Below are positions 17,441-26,168 of a stretch of 64,000 bases of DNA, in pieces. Location of the stretch: NCBI RefSeq assembly GCF_014118685.1, contig NZ_JACFAK010000002.1, positions 1 to 64,000 of the forward strand, given 5' to 3'. The notes below the pieces were generated by a model, which was given only the letters and a program-made list of their open reading frames with translations, made no database searches and was not told where the DNA came from. Source of the DNA: Flaviflexus huanghaiensis (GTDB lineage Bacteria; Actinomycetota; Actinomycetes; Actinomycetales; Actinomycetaceae). Made by a program: the position numbers and the translations under genes. Each line of letters starts with the position of its first letter. Within the stretch, counting starts at the first letter, position 1.

Positions 17441-20179
17441 TCACAGCGTTCCCATTCGCAGGACAGGTGCGGGGTCGGCAGATTCGGCAGAGGCGCTCGC
17501 GGTATGAGAGCCAGTGGGCATGGGCAGGCGAGTGCTCTCGTCACGCTCCCACCGGGCGCCGCCGTGCCGAGCGCCAAGGCGGGCCCATCCCGTGAGCCCA
17601 GCGCACACGATCGCATCGACAAGGCTGAGCGGTCCGGACACGCCCGCAAAAATACCGCGAGCAGTCCGCCCCGTCGTCTGCGCACCCTCGGGATGTCGCA
17701 CGAGGCCTGCGGACCTTCGGATCTCGGCCTGCCCCCGGTACGTTCGCCGAAGGACCGCGATGAGGCTGGCGGTGTTGCGTGGCGTCCGAACCCGAACGGG
17801 AGGGGTCACCGCGACCGTCTTCTCACCGGCCGCGAACTGCAGATCGACAAACAAATCATCAGCGGTCACGTCAGGAAATGAACCGAACCGATTGTGCCCT
17901 GCCTCCGTCACCGCATACGCTCCTGCCCCCCAAAGGGAGCGGTTTGTCTCCGGCATGCGTAGCCGAGCCCGGCTGAACGCACGGACCGGCCATGTCGCGC
18001 CGGTGAGGTCTGACCTCGATGCGGGTCGTGCGGCGAGAATATCTCCCCGGCCGAGTCTTTCGAAAAGGATCCTCACCGCGACGGGGGAGATCTCGATGTC
18101 AGCATCAAGGTAGAGCCGCGGCCATCGGCTTGCCGCCTGATCGCCAGCGTTGAGCGCCGCCGTCTTTGACGGCGTCGCAAGCTCAAGAACCCGAACTCCG
18201 GCGACGCGGCGCGCAACGGAGGCTGTGTCATCCGTGCAGCCGTTACACACGACGACGATCTCGACGGAGCCGATGATCGGCGCGAGCGCCGTGAGTGTCG
18301 CTGTCATGACCGAGGCCTCGTTGTGGGCGGGAATGATGATACTGCCGGAAGGAAATGACGCGTCCGGCTCGTACTCTGCTGCCGCAGTCGGCCCTGGCAG
18401 ATCCACCCACCTCGCCTCATCGAGAAGCGTGCGGAGGGTCAGGCGGCTCCTGGGCCGAGTGACCCGCATCGCCTCTCGTAGGATGAGAGCTGCTCGGATT
18501 GCGTGCGCTCCGCGACCATGCGCGCGAGCATAGCGGACACGGTTGACCGCAAGGAGAGCATCAAGGCTCGGTGACGAGCCGGAGCCGCCACCGGTGTGGA
18601 CCATGACGGATGAAGGCTCGTACCACACGCTCGCACCTGCGAGTCGGGCGCGGCGGAAGTAGTCGGTCTCCTCCGAGTAGAGAAAGAACTGCTCGTCCCA
18701 GTCTCCCAGTGTTGCCGCGAGATCAGCGTCGATGAGCAGCGCCGCACCCGTCGCCCAGTCGACCCTGTGGGGGTGCTGATATGCCTCGCGATGATGCTCT
18801 GTCTCAGAGAGCCAGGCGGGCCTGTTCGACATCCTGTCGCCGAGAACTGCGTCGCCGAGCGTTGCCAACGGGTTCGGTTCTCGCCGAAGGGAGGGCAAGA
18901 CGGTGCCGTCCGCGTCGAGAAGCTGTGGGACAGCGATCCCTCCGCCGGAGATGGCAAGGCGCCGAAGGAGAGCGGCGACAGAGCCGGGACGAACCTCGAG
19001 GTCAGGGTTGAGGACAAGATAGGACGTCGTTGGCCCCGCCGCCCGCATCGCCGCATTGAGACCCGCGGCGTAACCGAGGTTGCCTCCGATCCCTACGGCC
19101 GCCACGTCCGGATGGTCGAGAAGAATCGCGGGAGTGGCGTCGGTCGAACCATTGTCGACGACAACAACCTTCAATCGGAGTGAGCCTGCCTCGCCCCGCA
19201 GCCCGTTGAGCAACGTGTCGAGCGAGTCTTCGCTGTTGTGAGTGACGATGCAGACAGCGACATCCGCTTCCTCATCCGTTCCGACAAACCTGCCCGGTCC
19301 GCCCGTTGCGACGAGGTCGGAGCGGATGGCGGGAGGGGTCAGTGCTGGGGTGTCGGGTGGGATGACGGCGGAATCCGTCCGGATCCGCAGGAGACTTGGC
19401 GGGTCGTCAACGAGGTAGCGGCGTGCGAGCCGTCGCGGTTCAAGCGCGAGCCGCCACGCCCATTCGACTCCATTGTCGGCTGCCCACCGGGGCGCCCGAC
19501 GGACTGCACCCGCAAGGAAGTCGACGACCGCGCCGAAGGCGAGAAGCACGCGGGCGCCAGTCAGAATTCCATACTGCGCCATCCACAGCTCCTGTCGGGG
19601 CTTTCCGAGCCCGACGACGAGAATGTCAGGGGAGGCCAGCCGGATCTCGCGTGCAAGCTCACGGCTCGCAACCGGGTCGGAAAGAGTCGAGCGGTCGGGA
19701 GACCAGAGTCCAACGACAGTGAGGTCCGGCCGGCAGAGGGCGAGTTCCCGGGACAGGCTTTCCTGGATGGCGGGGGAACCGCCGAGGAAACCGACGGACA
19801 CTCCCGCTACGGCCGCGCCGTCGAGTAGCGGGCCGATGAGGTCGCTCCCGGCGAGCCTGGGCCAGGTACGGCCCGTCATCCGGTTCGCACGGGAGACGAG
19901 CGGCGCCCCGTCTAGAAGCGTCAGCCAGTCCATCCGCCCCCATCCGTGAGGACTTTCTGCCGACGTCGGATGGAGTGAGTCGCCGAGGGTGCGATCCCAC
20001 CTCCCGCCATGCCCGAACTGTGCAATGTGGTCGAGGTTTGCTGACACGACCGATAGGGGAACCGGGCGTTCGGACTCCGTCGGAGGGTTAGCGGCTCGGC
20101 TGAGGATGTGGGCGACGGCGTGATCCTCGTCGACGAGATCGACGATGATTCCTGCGAGGTCGACACGCGATTGCGACAT
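17441..20179 (-). CDS. Three-domain glycosyltransferase (WecG/TagA + GT2 + GT2)
   Basis: 912 residues. Domain 1 (about 1-265) is a WecG/TagA/CpsF (GT26) transferase with VVSANLDHIAQFG, VGFLGGSP and VGLGKPRQELWM. Domain 2 (about 310-600) is a GT2 rhamnosyltransferase-like module with CIVTHNSEDSLDTLLNGL, VDNGSTD, LNPDLEV and LYSEETDYFRRA. Domain 3 (about 635-850) is another GT2 with IIIPAHNEASVM, VVCNGCTDD and LYLDADIEIS. Each domain keeps its own donor motif, so all three may be active. GAGAGGAC precedes the ATG. It follows the VanZ-like gene by 14 bp. Such a fusion would let one protein add several consecutive sugars. Confidence 0.88.
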   Translation of the reverse strand: MSQSRVDLAGIIVDLVDEDHAVAHILSRAANPPTESERPVPLSVVSANLDHIAQFGHGGRWDRTLGDSLHPTSAESPHGWGRMDWLTLLDGAPLVSRANRMTGRTWPRLAGSDLIGPLLDGAAVAGVSVGFLGGSPAIQESLSRELALCRPDLTVVGLWSPDRSTLSDPVASRELAREIRLASPDILVVGLGKPRQELWMAQYGILTGARVLLAFGAVVDFLAGAVRRAPRWAADNGVEWAWRLALEPRRLARRYLVDDPPSLLRIRTDSAVIPPDTPALTPPAIRSDLVATGGPGRFVGTDEEADVAVCIVTHNSEDSLDTLLNGLRGEAGSLRLKVVVVDNGSTDATPAILLDHPDVAAVGIGGNLGYAAGLNAAMRAAGPTTSYLVLNPDLEVRPGSVAALLRRLAISGGGIAVPQLLDADGTVLPSLRREPNPLATLGDAVLGDRMSNRPAWLSETEHHREAYQHPHRVDWATGAALLIDADLAATLGDWDEQFFLYSEETDYFRRARLAGASVWYEPSSVMVHTGGGSGSSPSLDALLAVNRVRYARAHGRGAHAIRAALILREAMRVTRPRSRLTLRTLLDEARWVDLPGPTAAAEYEPDASFPSGSIIIPAHNEASVMTATLTALAPIIGSVEIVVVCNGCTDDTASVARRVAGVRVLELATPSKTAALNAGDQAASRWPRLYLDADIEISPVAVRILFERLGRGDILAARPASRSDLTGATWPVRAFSRARLRMPETNRSLWGAGAYAVTEAGHNRFGSFPDVTADDLFVDLQFAAGEKTVAVTPPVRVRTPRNTASLIAVLRRTYRGQAEIRRSAGLVRHPEGAQTTGRTARGIFAGVSGPLSLVDAIVCAGLTGWARLGARHGGARWERDESTRLPMPTGSHTASASAESADPAPVLRMGTL

Positions 20180-20193
20180 GGCTGTCCTCTCGG

Positions 20194-20649
20194 TCAGAGC
20201 GGATCCGCCGAGCGCGAGGCCCCGGCGGTGGGAGTCGAAGTGCGGCGACGCGAGGCCGCGATAACGAACGACGCTGCGCTGGCGCCGAGGACAGCGCCAA
20301 GCGTGTTACACACGAGGTCGCGGAGGGTGCCCTGGCGTGAGCTCAACAGCGCAAACTGAAGCGATTCGGCACCAGCGGACAGGGCGAAGCCGCCCACGGC
20401 TCCGATCCACCAGCTCCGAGTAGCGCCTGTCAGGAGAAAGCCGAGGGGGACGAAAAGAAGGACATTCGCGGCAGCCTCAACATGGCCATACCGCACGTCG
20501 ACCATGACCCCAGCGGCATGCAGCGCGGCGGTGATCGTCTCCGCGGCCTCCTGGAGGCCGACGTCCGCAGGCTTACCCACGAGGAGGGCTCCCGCCCCGA
20601 TGAGGGCGACGACGAGAGCGATTCGAAACGCGCGCGGGCTCGGTATCAT
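20194..20649 (-). CDS. VanZ-like membrane protein
   Basis: 151 residues from the ATG at 20649. Four hydrophobic segments and the family core (EAAANVLLFVPLGFLL, then LSAGAESLQFALL-S-R-Q-G-T-L-R-D-L-V-C-N-T-L-G) are clear. VanZ-like proteins raise teicoplanin resistance in enterococci by an unknown mechanism and often accompany cell-envelope glycan genes, as here. It is the first gene of the minus-strand operon. Weak GGATCGG ribosome-binding site. Confidence 0.82.
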   Translation of the reverse strand: MIPSPRAFRIALVVALIGAGALLVGKPADVGLQEAAETITAALHAAGVMVDVRYGHVEAAANVLLFVPLGFLLTGATRSWWIGAVGGFALSAGAESLQFALLSSRQGTLRDLVCNTLGAVLGASAASFVIAASRRRTSTPTAGASRSADPL

Positions 20650-20996
20650 GATGACGCTACCGATCCTGCAGTCGGCATGTGCCTGACCTCGCCCGCCACA
20701 GTGCAGGCGAGTACGATGCGTTCCACAATATTCCCCCATCAGCGGCCCGTCTCAGCGGTCAGCCGTGGGAACGACGTTAGAAGCGGCTGGCCCAACCCTC
20801 AACGGCTGGGGCAGGAAGCGCGTGATATTCGAGTAGCGCCGCAGACCAGACCAACCGAACCGAGTGACTCACTGGGTGCGGCGGGCGAATCTACTCGCTG
20901 CTAGGCGCCCTCGCTTCTGTGCCGGGGCTGATGCTCGCTATCACCCGAAAAGTGCGGAGCCTGAGTGCGGGTGAGGGCTTTAAACCTGCCGGACGC
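20650..20996. other. Intergenic region, promoter area of the minus-strand glycan operon
   Basis: 347 bp between the alcohol dehydrogenase stop and the VanZ-like start, both on the minus strand. No credible gene is seen. It contains an 11-bp palindrome AGTGACTCACT at 20863-20873. The promoter for the VanZ/glycosyltransferase operon should lie here, but I could not pick a clear -35/-10 pair. Confidence 0.35.
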
Positions 20997-22022
20997 CTAC
21001 TGCTGCGTCTCGAGCAGGACCTTGATTGCTCGGCGTTCGTCCATTGCCCGATAACCGTCGGCGGCTTTCTCGAGCGGAAGTGCCATGTCGAAGACGATGC
21101 CAGGATCGATCTGGTCCGTCATGATGAGGTCGATGAGGCCGGGCAAGAAGCGCCGCACGGGCGCCATCCCACCAAACAGGCTCACCGTCTTAGCAAACAG
21201 AATACGGCCGTCGATGTGAACATCGTGGGAGAGGCCAACGAAACCGATGTGGCCGCCCGCCCGTGTCGCACCGATCGCCTGCATCATCGACTCCTGCGTG
21301 CCGACGGCCTCGATGGTCGAGTGGGCGCCATATCCGCCGGTGAGCTCATTGATCGCGGAGATGCCGGCCTCGCCGCGCTCTTCGACGATGTCGGTAGCGC
21401 CGAACGTGCTCGCGAGTGCCTGCCGGTCGGAGTGCCGGGACATGGCGATGATGCGGCTCGCTCCGAGCTGCTTCGCCGCTAGCACTCCCATGAGACCGAC
21501 CGCACCATCACCGACGACAGCGACGGTCTTTCCTGGACCTGCCTGCGCTGCAACCGCGGCGAACCAGCCGGTGCCGAGAACGTCTGAGGCGGCGAGAAGG
21601 CTTGCGGCCTGCGCGGCCGTCGGCTTACCAGGGACGGCGACGAGGGTGCCGTCGGCGAGGGGGATACGGGCCTTCTCGGCCTGGGTGCCAATCGATCCCA
21701 TCATGACCTGATGGACGCAGCGTGACTGGAATCCTGCCGTGCAGATCTCACACGTGTTGTCGGACGCGACGAAGGAACCGACGACAAAGTCACCGACCTC
21801 GAGGGTGCGGACGTCTTCGCCCACGTCCTCGACGATACCGACGTACTCATGGCCCATGGGCTTGTCGTCGACAGGGTCGGCGCCACGATATGGCCACAGG
21901 TCGGAACCGCAGATGCAGGCGGCGGTCACACGGATGATCGCATCGGTCGGCGCTTCGATGACGGGATCGGGCCGGTCGACAACGCGAACATCGCCGGGGG
22001 CATGGAGGATGACTCCGCGCAT
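20997..22022 (-). CDS. Zinc-dependent alcohol dehydrogenase (MDR family)
   Basis: 341 residues. Catalytic zinc ligands are C38 (in ACICGSD), H58/E59 (MGHEYVG) and a later acid. The structural-zinc lobe has C-x2-C-x7-C (CEICTAGFQSRC). The Rossmann motif VVGDGAVGLMG follows. The family oxidises or reduces alcohols or aldehydes with NAD(P); the substrate is not evident. AGAAGGAGAG precedes the ATG. It lies 21 bp after the CDP-alcohol phosphatidyltransferase gene on the same strand. Confidence 0.9.
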   Translation of the reverse strand: MRGVILHAPGDVRVVDRPDPVIEAPTDAIIRVTAACICGSDLWPYRGADPVDDKPMGHEYVGIVEDVGEDVRTLEVGDFVVGSFVASDNTCEICTAGFQSRCVHQVMMGSIGTQAEKARIPLADGTLVAVPGKPTAAQAASLLAASDVLGTGWFAAVAAQAGPGKTVAVVGDGAVGLMGVLAAKQLGASRIIAMSRHSDRQALASTFGATDIVEERGEAGISAINELTGGYGAHSTIEAVGTQESMMQAIGATRAGGHIGFVGLSHDVHIDGRILFAKTVSLFGGMAPVRRFLPGLIDLIMTDQIDPGIVFDMALPLEKAADGYRAMDERRAIKVLLETQQ

Positions 22023-22043
22023 GGCTCTCCTTCTCTCGTTGGG

Positions 22044-22628
22044 TCAGGTCGATACTTCGTTGGCGATTGCGGATCGACTTTCCCGCTGGATCGCCCAGGC
22101 GTAGGTGACGCCAGTGATGACGTGAAGAACCGCCCCAAGCGAGGCGAAGGCAACGCCGATTGTTGCACCAATCTCGAGTCCAGGAATCCGGCCGAACACG
22201 GTCAGTGGCAGGCCAGCCATGAGCACCGCCGTGCGAGCCTTGCCCAATCGGCTGACCGGCGGACGGTGGCGAGCTCTGAACAGGAGGTAGATGGTGGCGA
22301 GCGTCAGATCGGTGAGAACAATCGAATACGCGATCCAGTCCGGTAGGTAGTCGGCGGCGACGAGCACGACGGCGACGACAGCGACACCGACTCTGTCGGC
22401 TATGGGGTCAAGAATCTCGCCGACTCGGCTCACTTGATTGAAGCGCCGAGCGATGAAACCGTCGACCCAGTCGGTCATGCCGAAGATGGTGAGAAGCACG
22501 GCCGTGAGCACCGGATGCTGATCAACGACGAGAAGATAGGCGATCGGGACAAGGAGAAGCATCCTCGCGACCGTGACGGCATTCGGTATCGTCAACCAGT
22601 CCGACCGACTGAAGCGCCGTTCGCTCAT
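22044..22628 (-). CDS. CDP-alcohol phosphatidyltransferase family protein
   Basis: 194 residues from the ATG at 22628, with AGGAAGG upstream. The diagnostic motif is complete: D-W-V-D-G-F-I-A-R, then eight residues to G, then E-I-L-D-P-I-A-D, the aspartates that bind metal and CDP-alcohol. About six membrane helices. The family makes phosphatidylglycerol phosphate, cardiolipin or phosphatidylinositol phosphate. PgsA/Cls-like phospholipid synthesis is likely, but the alcohol is not determinable. Confidence 0.88.
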   Translation of the reverse strand: MSERRFSRSDWLTIPNAVTVARMLLLVPIAYLLVVDQHPVLTAVLLTIFGMTDWVDGFIARRFNQVSRVGEILDPIADRVGVAVVAVVLVAADYLPDWIAYSIVLTDLTLATIYLLFRARHRPPVSRLGKARTAVLMAGLPLTVFGRIPGLEIGATIGVAFASLGAVLHVITGVTYAWAIQRESRSAIANEVST

Positions 22629-22786
22629 CTGGCCTACCTTCCTCAGGACTGGCGTCAGTTTAACGCGAAGTACTCCTCTTCGATCTGCCCTCGCCACGGG
22701 CCGTCGGGGCCGAGGAGGCCAGTAAGCCCCTGACCTGCCCAGACGCTTGAGGAATTGGTCCGAGGCTGTTTCGCGTTCGGCGCTTC

Positions 22787-22792
22787 TATACT
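22787..22792 (+). promoter_or_regulatory. -10 box TATACT for the NUDIX gene (leaderless)
   Basis: TATACT ends 6 nt before the ATG at 22799 and no ribosome-binding site is present. The transcript probably starts at the ATG itself. Confidence 0.6.
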
Positions 22793-22798
22793 CGTGTC

Positions 22799-23437
22799 AT
22801 GTCCAATCCCTCCGAGACGCTCCGCCGGATCGCCATCGAGCTTGCGTCAATCTCCGAGTCAGCGCTCGCCTACTGCCAAGATCCATTCGATATCGACCGG
22901 TTTCACCGAATCGGCGACATCGCACGCGATGTTGCCGAACTGACGGCGCGCAAGCCCCTACCGGACTATGACAGAAGCGTCGCCTCGATCGCCGGTTACA
23001 CGACCCCGAAGGTGGACGTTCGCGGTGGCGTGTTCGATGACGATGGGCGGATCCTCCTCGTGAGGGAGATCGCGGATGACGGGAGATGGACGTTACCTGG
23101 CGGCTGGTGCGACGTCCTTGAGACTCCGACGGGTGCCATCGAGCGCGAGGTCGCTGAGGAAGCTGGCGTGCGTGTGCACGCCGTGCATCTCGCCGGCATC
23201 ATCGACCGCCACCGTTGGCCGCATGTGCCGGTGTATGACCGCCACATGTACAAGCTCTTCTTTGTCTGTGATCCAGTCGAGCCCGTCGATCTCAGCTTCA
23301 CGAGCGATGAGACGAGCGAGGTTGCGTGGTTTTGCGTCGATGACCTGCCGGAGTTGTCGGTCGAGCGGGTTGTGCCCGGTCAGATCCGGTTGCTTCACGA
23401 GCATTGGCAAAGCCCGGGCCCGGCCCACATCGATTGA
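22799..23437 (+). CDS. NUDIX hydrolase (ADP-ribose pyrophosphatase-like)
   Basis: 212 residues. The NUDIX box at about 102-124 is intact (G-x5-E-x7-R-E-V-A-E-E-A-G-V). The ~60-residue N-terminal helical extension matches the NUDIX hydrolases with an extra N-terminal domain that are usually called ADP-ribose pyrophosphatases. Cytoplasmic, Mg-dependent hydrolysis of a nucleoside diphosphate derivative is expected. It is a single gene, divergent from the phosphatidyltransferase and converging on the SMR pair. Confidence 0.88.
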   Translation: MSNPSETLRRIAIELASISESALAYCQDPFDIDRFHRIGDIARDVAELTARKPLPDYDRSVASIAGYTTPKVDVRGGVFDDDGRILLVREIADDGRWTLPGGWCDVLETPTGAIEREVAEEAGVRVHAVHLAGIIDRHRWPHVPVYDRHMYKLFFVCDPVEPVDLSFTSDETSEVAWFCVDDLPELSVERVVPGQIRLLHEHWQSPGPAHID

Positions 23438-23461
23438 CGCCTCGGGGTACCAGTCCTGTTG

Positions 23462-23785
23462 TTAGAGGGGCCCGGTGCCAAGTTCGACGAGGAGGACGCC
23501 GACCATGATAAGGACGATGCCAGCGATCATCATCCGGGTGAGGGGCTCGTGGAAAAGGAGCCGGCTGAAGATCGCGGTGAGGGCGACTCCCGCTGCTGTC
23601 CATATGCCATAGGCAACCCCGAGCGGCATGCCAGCCGCGAGCGTGAGGGACAGGAGAGTAAAAGCGCTGATGTAGCCGATCGTCACCACGGCATACCAAC
23701 GGCGGCTGTCAACGGCGGCTCGTAGTGACAGCGTCCCGGCAACCTCGCACACCACAGCCCCCATCATGAACACCCACCCGCTCAT
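23462..23785 (-). CDS. SMR-family efflux subunit (second of a pair)
   Basis: 107 residues with four helices. The membrane glutamate that couples H+ and drug is present in VVCEVAGT (TM1), and MPLGVAYGIWTAAGV marks TM3. Its ATG overlaps the stop of the upstream SMR gene (ATGA), so the two are translated together. Paired SMR proteins (YkkCD, EbrAB) work as heterodimers with opposite membrane orientations. The substrate could be quaternary cations or guanidinium-type compounds. Confidence 0.88.
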   Translation of the reverse strand: MSGWVFMMGAVVCEVAGTLSLRAAVDSRRWYAVVTIGYISAFTLLSLTLAAGMPLGVAYGIWTAAGVALTAIFSRLLFHEPLTRMMIAGIVLIMVGVLLVELGTGPL

Positions 23786-24141
23786 GCGACAGCCTCCGCT
23801 GGACGTCCCGCCTTCTGTGACCCGATCTCAACGAGGAGGACTCCTGCGACGATAAGAACGATTCCGAGAGTCTTGAGGGCTGTGAGAGGTTCGCCGAAGA
23901 GGAGCTGAGAGAAGATCGCTGTGAGGATGACGCCAGTGGCACCCCAGATGCCGTAGGCGACTCCGAGGGGCATCCGATGCCGCAGGACCATTGAGAGACA
24001 GACGAACGCGCCACCATATCCCACGACGACACCGATGTAGAGAAGAGAGAAGTCGAGTGCGGCCTTGAGGGAGAGGGATCCGGCCACCTCAAGGAAGATG
24101 GCACCGATGAGGTAGAGCCACGCTCGTGAGCGCACCGACAT
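23782..24141 (-). CDS. SMR-family efflux subunit (first of a pair)
   Basis: 119 residues from the ATG at 24141, with GAAAGG 6 nt upstream. Four helices; key glutamate in IFLEVAGS and the TM3 motif MPLGVAYGIWGATGV, closely matching its partner. A 14-bp dyad TCTGCA-CT-TGCAGA (24159-24172) sits 18-31 nt before the start and could be an operator or a short hairpin. The 5' region shows no guanidine-riboswitch motif that I can recognise. Confidence 0.88.
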   Translation of the reverse strand: MSVRSRAWLYLIGAIFLEVAGSLSLKAALDFSLLYIGVVVGYGGAFVCLSMVLRHRMPLGVAYGIWGATGVILTAIFSQLLFGEPLTALKTLGIVLIVAGVLLVEIGSQKAGRPAEAVA

Positions 24142-24380
24142 ACGCGACCTTTCGTTCATCTGCACTTGCAGAAAGACCTTAGCTGTTTCCGGCGCGAAGA
24201 GGTTTCTGCCTCCAGTGTCATCGTTCATAGGTGCAACGTCGTGGACGGCGGGTGGCCGCGCTCGCCGCGCTCCGCCCCCGGCTTTTAAGCGTCCTCCACA
24301 CAAGAGGCGCCCCAGCTCTTATGTCCATGGAATTCCACTACGCACGGGCCGCGAGCGAGACAGTGCGCTCACGTCACGGC

Positions 24381-25727
24381 TCAGATCCCGAGCACAGCCT
24401 TGGCGATAAGGAAGTAGATGATGAGGCCGGTCGCGTCGACGAAGGTAGTGATGAAGGGATTGGAGAAGACGGCCGGGTCGACTTTGATGAGGCGGGCAAT
24501 GAGCGGCATGATGCCGCCGATGGTCGCGGCCAATGTACAGACGGACGCGATGGTGAGTCCGATGACGAGGCCGATATCGAAGCCAAAGAGGATGCCGACG
24601 ATGACAAAGCCGAAGAACCCGAGGAGGATGCCGAGGGATAGACCGACGGCGAATTCTCGTACAAAAACCTTGCGTACATCCCGCGTTCCAACATCTCCGA
24701 GTGCAAGCGCGCGCGTCACGGTGGTCGCGGCCTGGTTGCCGGTGTTGCCCCCGGTTCCGATAAGGAGAGGGACGAACAGAGCGAGTGTTGTCACTTCGGC
24801 GAGAGTGTTCTCGAAGACAGACAGCACATGAACGGTCAGAGCCGCGCCGAGGGCGAGAACAAGAAGCCAGACGATGCGGGAGCTAACGAGGCGGCGGACC
24901 GGGGTGGCGAAATAGGGACGCCGGAGCGGTTCGACGCCGCCCTGTCGTGACGAGTCCTCGGTCTCTTCAAATTCGAGGATTCTCGCAGCATCGTCGATCG
25001 TGAGAATCCCGACGAGCCTGTTCTCGAGGTCGACGATCGGCACGGCAAGGAGCCCGAGGTCGGCGGCGCGCCTCGCTACCGCCTCATCCTGGTCATAGGC
25101 GGTAGCTGTGACCGGTTCCTGCATGATCTCGGATACGACCGTGTCGGGGTCTGCCCGCAGCACGTCGCGCAAGCTGACGACACCGATAACATGCCGCGTA
25201 TCGTCGATGACGGGCAGGGTGTAGATCGTCTCCGCCTTGTCGAGGCCCATCTTGACCCTCTCCAGGGTCTCACCGGCCGTCGCCCCGGTCCGGGCTGCTA
25301 TATACTCCGGCGACATGCGGCGGCCGATGGACCCCTTCGGGTATCCGAGCACCTCGGCCGTCATCTGACGCTCGCTTGACGTGAGCCCCTGTAGTAGTCG
25401 GGCTGTCAACCCTGCGGGCAGCTCCTCGAGGAGCCAGGCGCGATCATCCGGGTCCAGGCGTGCAAAGATGTCCGTGACCTCGGCCGTACGCAAACCCTGG
25501 ACAAGAGCGCCCTGGTGTCCGGGGTCGAAGCGCTCGAAGACCGTCATCGCACGGTCTTTCGGCAGGAGCCGGAAGACGACGGCCAGCTGATTGGTGGGCA
25601 GACGCTCGAGCAGGCCGGTCACCTCGCGGGTGCTGAGATCGCCGAGCAAGTGCGCGATGTCTTCTAAGTCCCCGCGCTGAAGTAACGCGTCAAGATCGTT
25701 CTGGAGGTCGGCGAGAGTCTTTGTCAT
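24381..25727 (-). CDS. mgtE: Magnesium transporter MgtE
   Basis: 448 residues. The N-terminal superhelical domain (1-125) and two CBS domains (about 130-250) form the cytosolic Mg2+ sensor. Residues about 285-448 hold five helices with GTGGNTGNQAAT and the pore-region FVDATGLIIYF, including the conserved aspartate. Full family length. The ATG at 25727 has AAAGGACC upstream. It is transcribed alone, after an unusually long, structured 5' region. Confidence 0.95.
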   Translation of the reverse strand: MTKTLADLQNDLDALLQRGDLEDIAHLLGDLSTREVTGLLERLPTNQLAVVFRLLPKDRAMTVFERFDPGHQGALVQGLRTAEVTDIFARLDPDDRAWLLEELPAGLTARLLQGLTSSERQMTAEVLGYPKGSIGRRMSPEYIAARTGATAGETLERVKMGLDKAETIYTLPVIDDTRHVIGVVSLRDVLRADPDTVVSEIMQEPVTATAYDQDEAVARRAADLGLLAVPIVDLENRLVGILTIDDAARILEFEETEDSSRQGGVEPLRRPYFATPVRRLVSSRIVWLLVLALGAALTVHVLSVFENTLAEVTTLALFVPLLIGTGGNTGNQAATTVTRALALGDVGTRDVRKVFVREFAVGLSLGILLGFFGFVIVGILFGFDIGLVIGLTIASVCTLAATIGGIMPLIARLIKVDPAVFSNPFITTFVDATGLIIYFLIAKAVLGI

Positions 25728-26168
25728 GGCGGTCCTTTGACGAGATCGGGTGGGGCGGCAACGCCCATAGGGTGACCGCGCGCTCATGCGCTGACTGCTT
25801 GGGAAGAGACTCAGACGATGTGATCGAGTCCTGGCAGGGGAGAGTGCGCGGTCCATGTTCGGTGACGAGAACTGTCACAGTCCATTGCACTCACCCCGCT
25901 TTCACTCAGGCTGACATTGAGCCGACCACCCAGTGTACCCCGGCGGCCGTGGAGCCGCCGATGGAAATTCGATGCGCCCGATGGAAGGGGCCCAGCATAG
26001 GCCGGGCCCGGCGAGCAAGGAGAAACGGCGCGCACGCGTGACATCCAGCGACTCTCACGGACGCTTGAGGGCATGAGCCCGAATACCGGACCCATGCCCT
26101 CGCGGCTTTATTTAACTCGTCCAACAAACAGGGAGCGGTACATGCCTACTACCCCTCAGTTTGGCTTC
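25728..26168 (-). promoter_or_regulatory. Long structured leader upstream of mgtE
   Basis: 441 bp separates the MMPL stop from mgtE. On the mgtE strand I see a 10-bp stem with one mismatch (25897-25887 pairing with 25847-25837, GGGGTGAGTGC/GCACTCTCCCC) enclosing a GTGAC/GTCAC stem-loop (25878-25862). There is a perfect CGGCGGC/GCCGCCG hairpin at 25960-25941 and GGGCG-TTGC-CGCCC at 25766-25753, shortly before the ribosome-binding site. This could be a cation-sensing RNA. It does not show the conserved M-box 5' core that I know, so the identity is open. Confidence 0.4.
26068..26100 (-). terminator. Strong hairpin after the MMPL gene
   Basis: An 8-bp perfect stem AGGGCATG/CATGCCCT continues into six more pairs (two of them G-U) with a GTATT loop, 68 nt after the MMPL stop. 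No T-run follows on either strand, so it may be a terminator or the first element of the mgtE leader. Confidence 0.45.

Noticed and set aside
17413-17685. Upstream extension of the putative rhamnosyltransferase to 379 residues
   Set aside because: The extra part overlaps the three-domain glycosyltransferase gene; the GTG at 17412 has a strong ribosome-binding site and begins at the family's usual N-terminus.
24142-24380. Guanidine riboswitch before the SMR pair
   Set aside because: None of the conserved guanidine-I, -II or -III motifs that I know is present.
25728-26168. M-box (ykoK) magnesium riboswitch upstream of mgtE
   Set aside because: The conserved 5' core of the M-box was not found on the mgtE strand; kept only as an unnamed structured leader.
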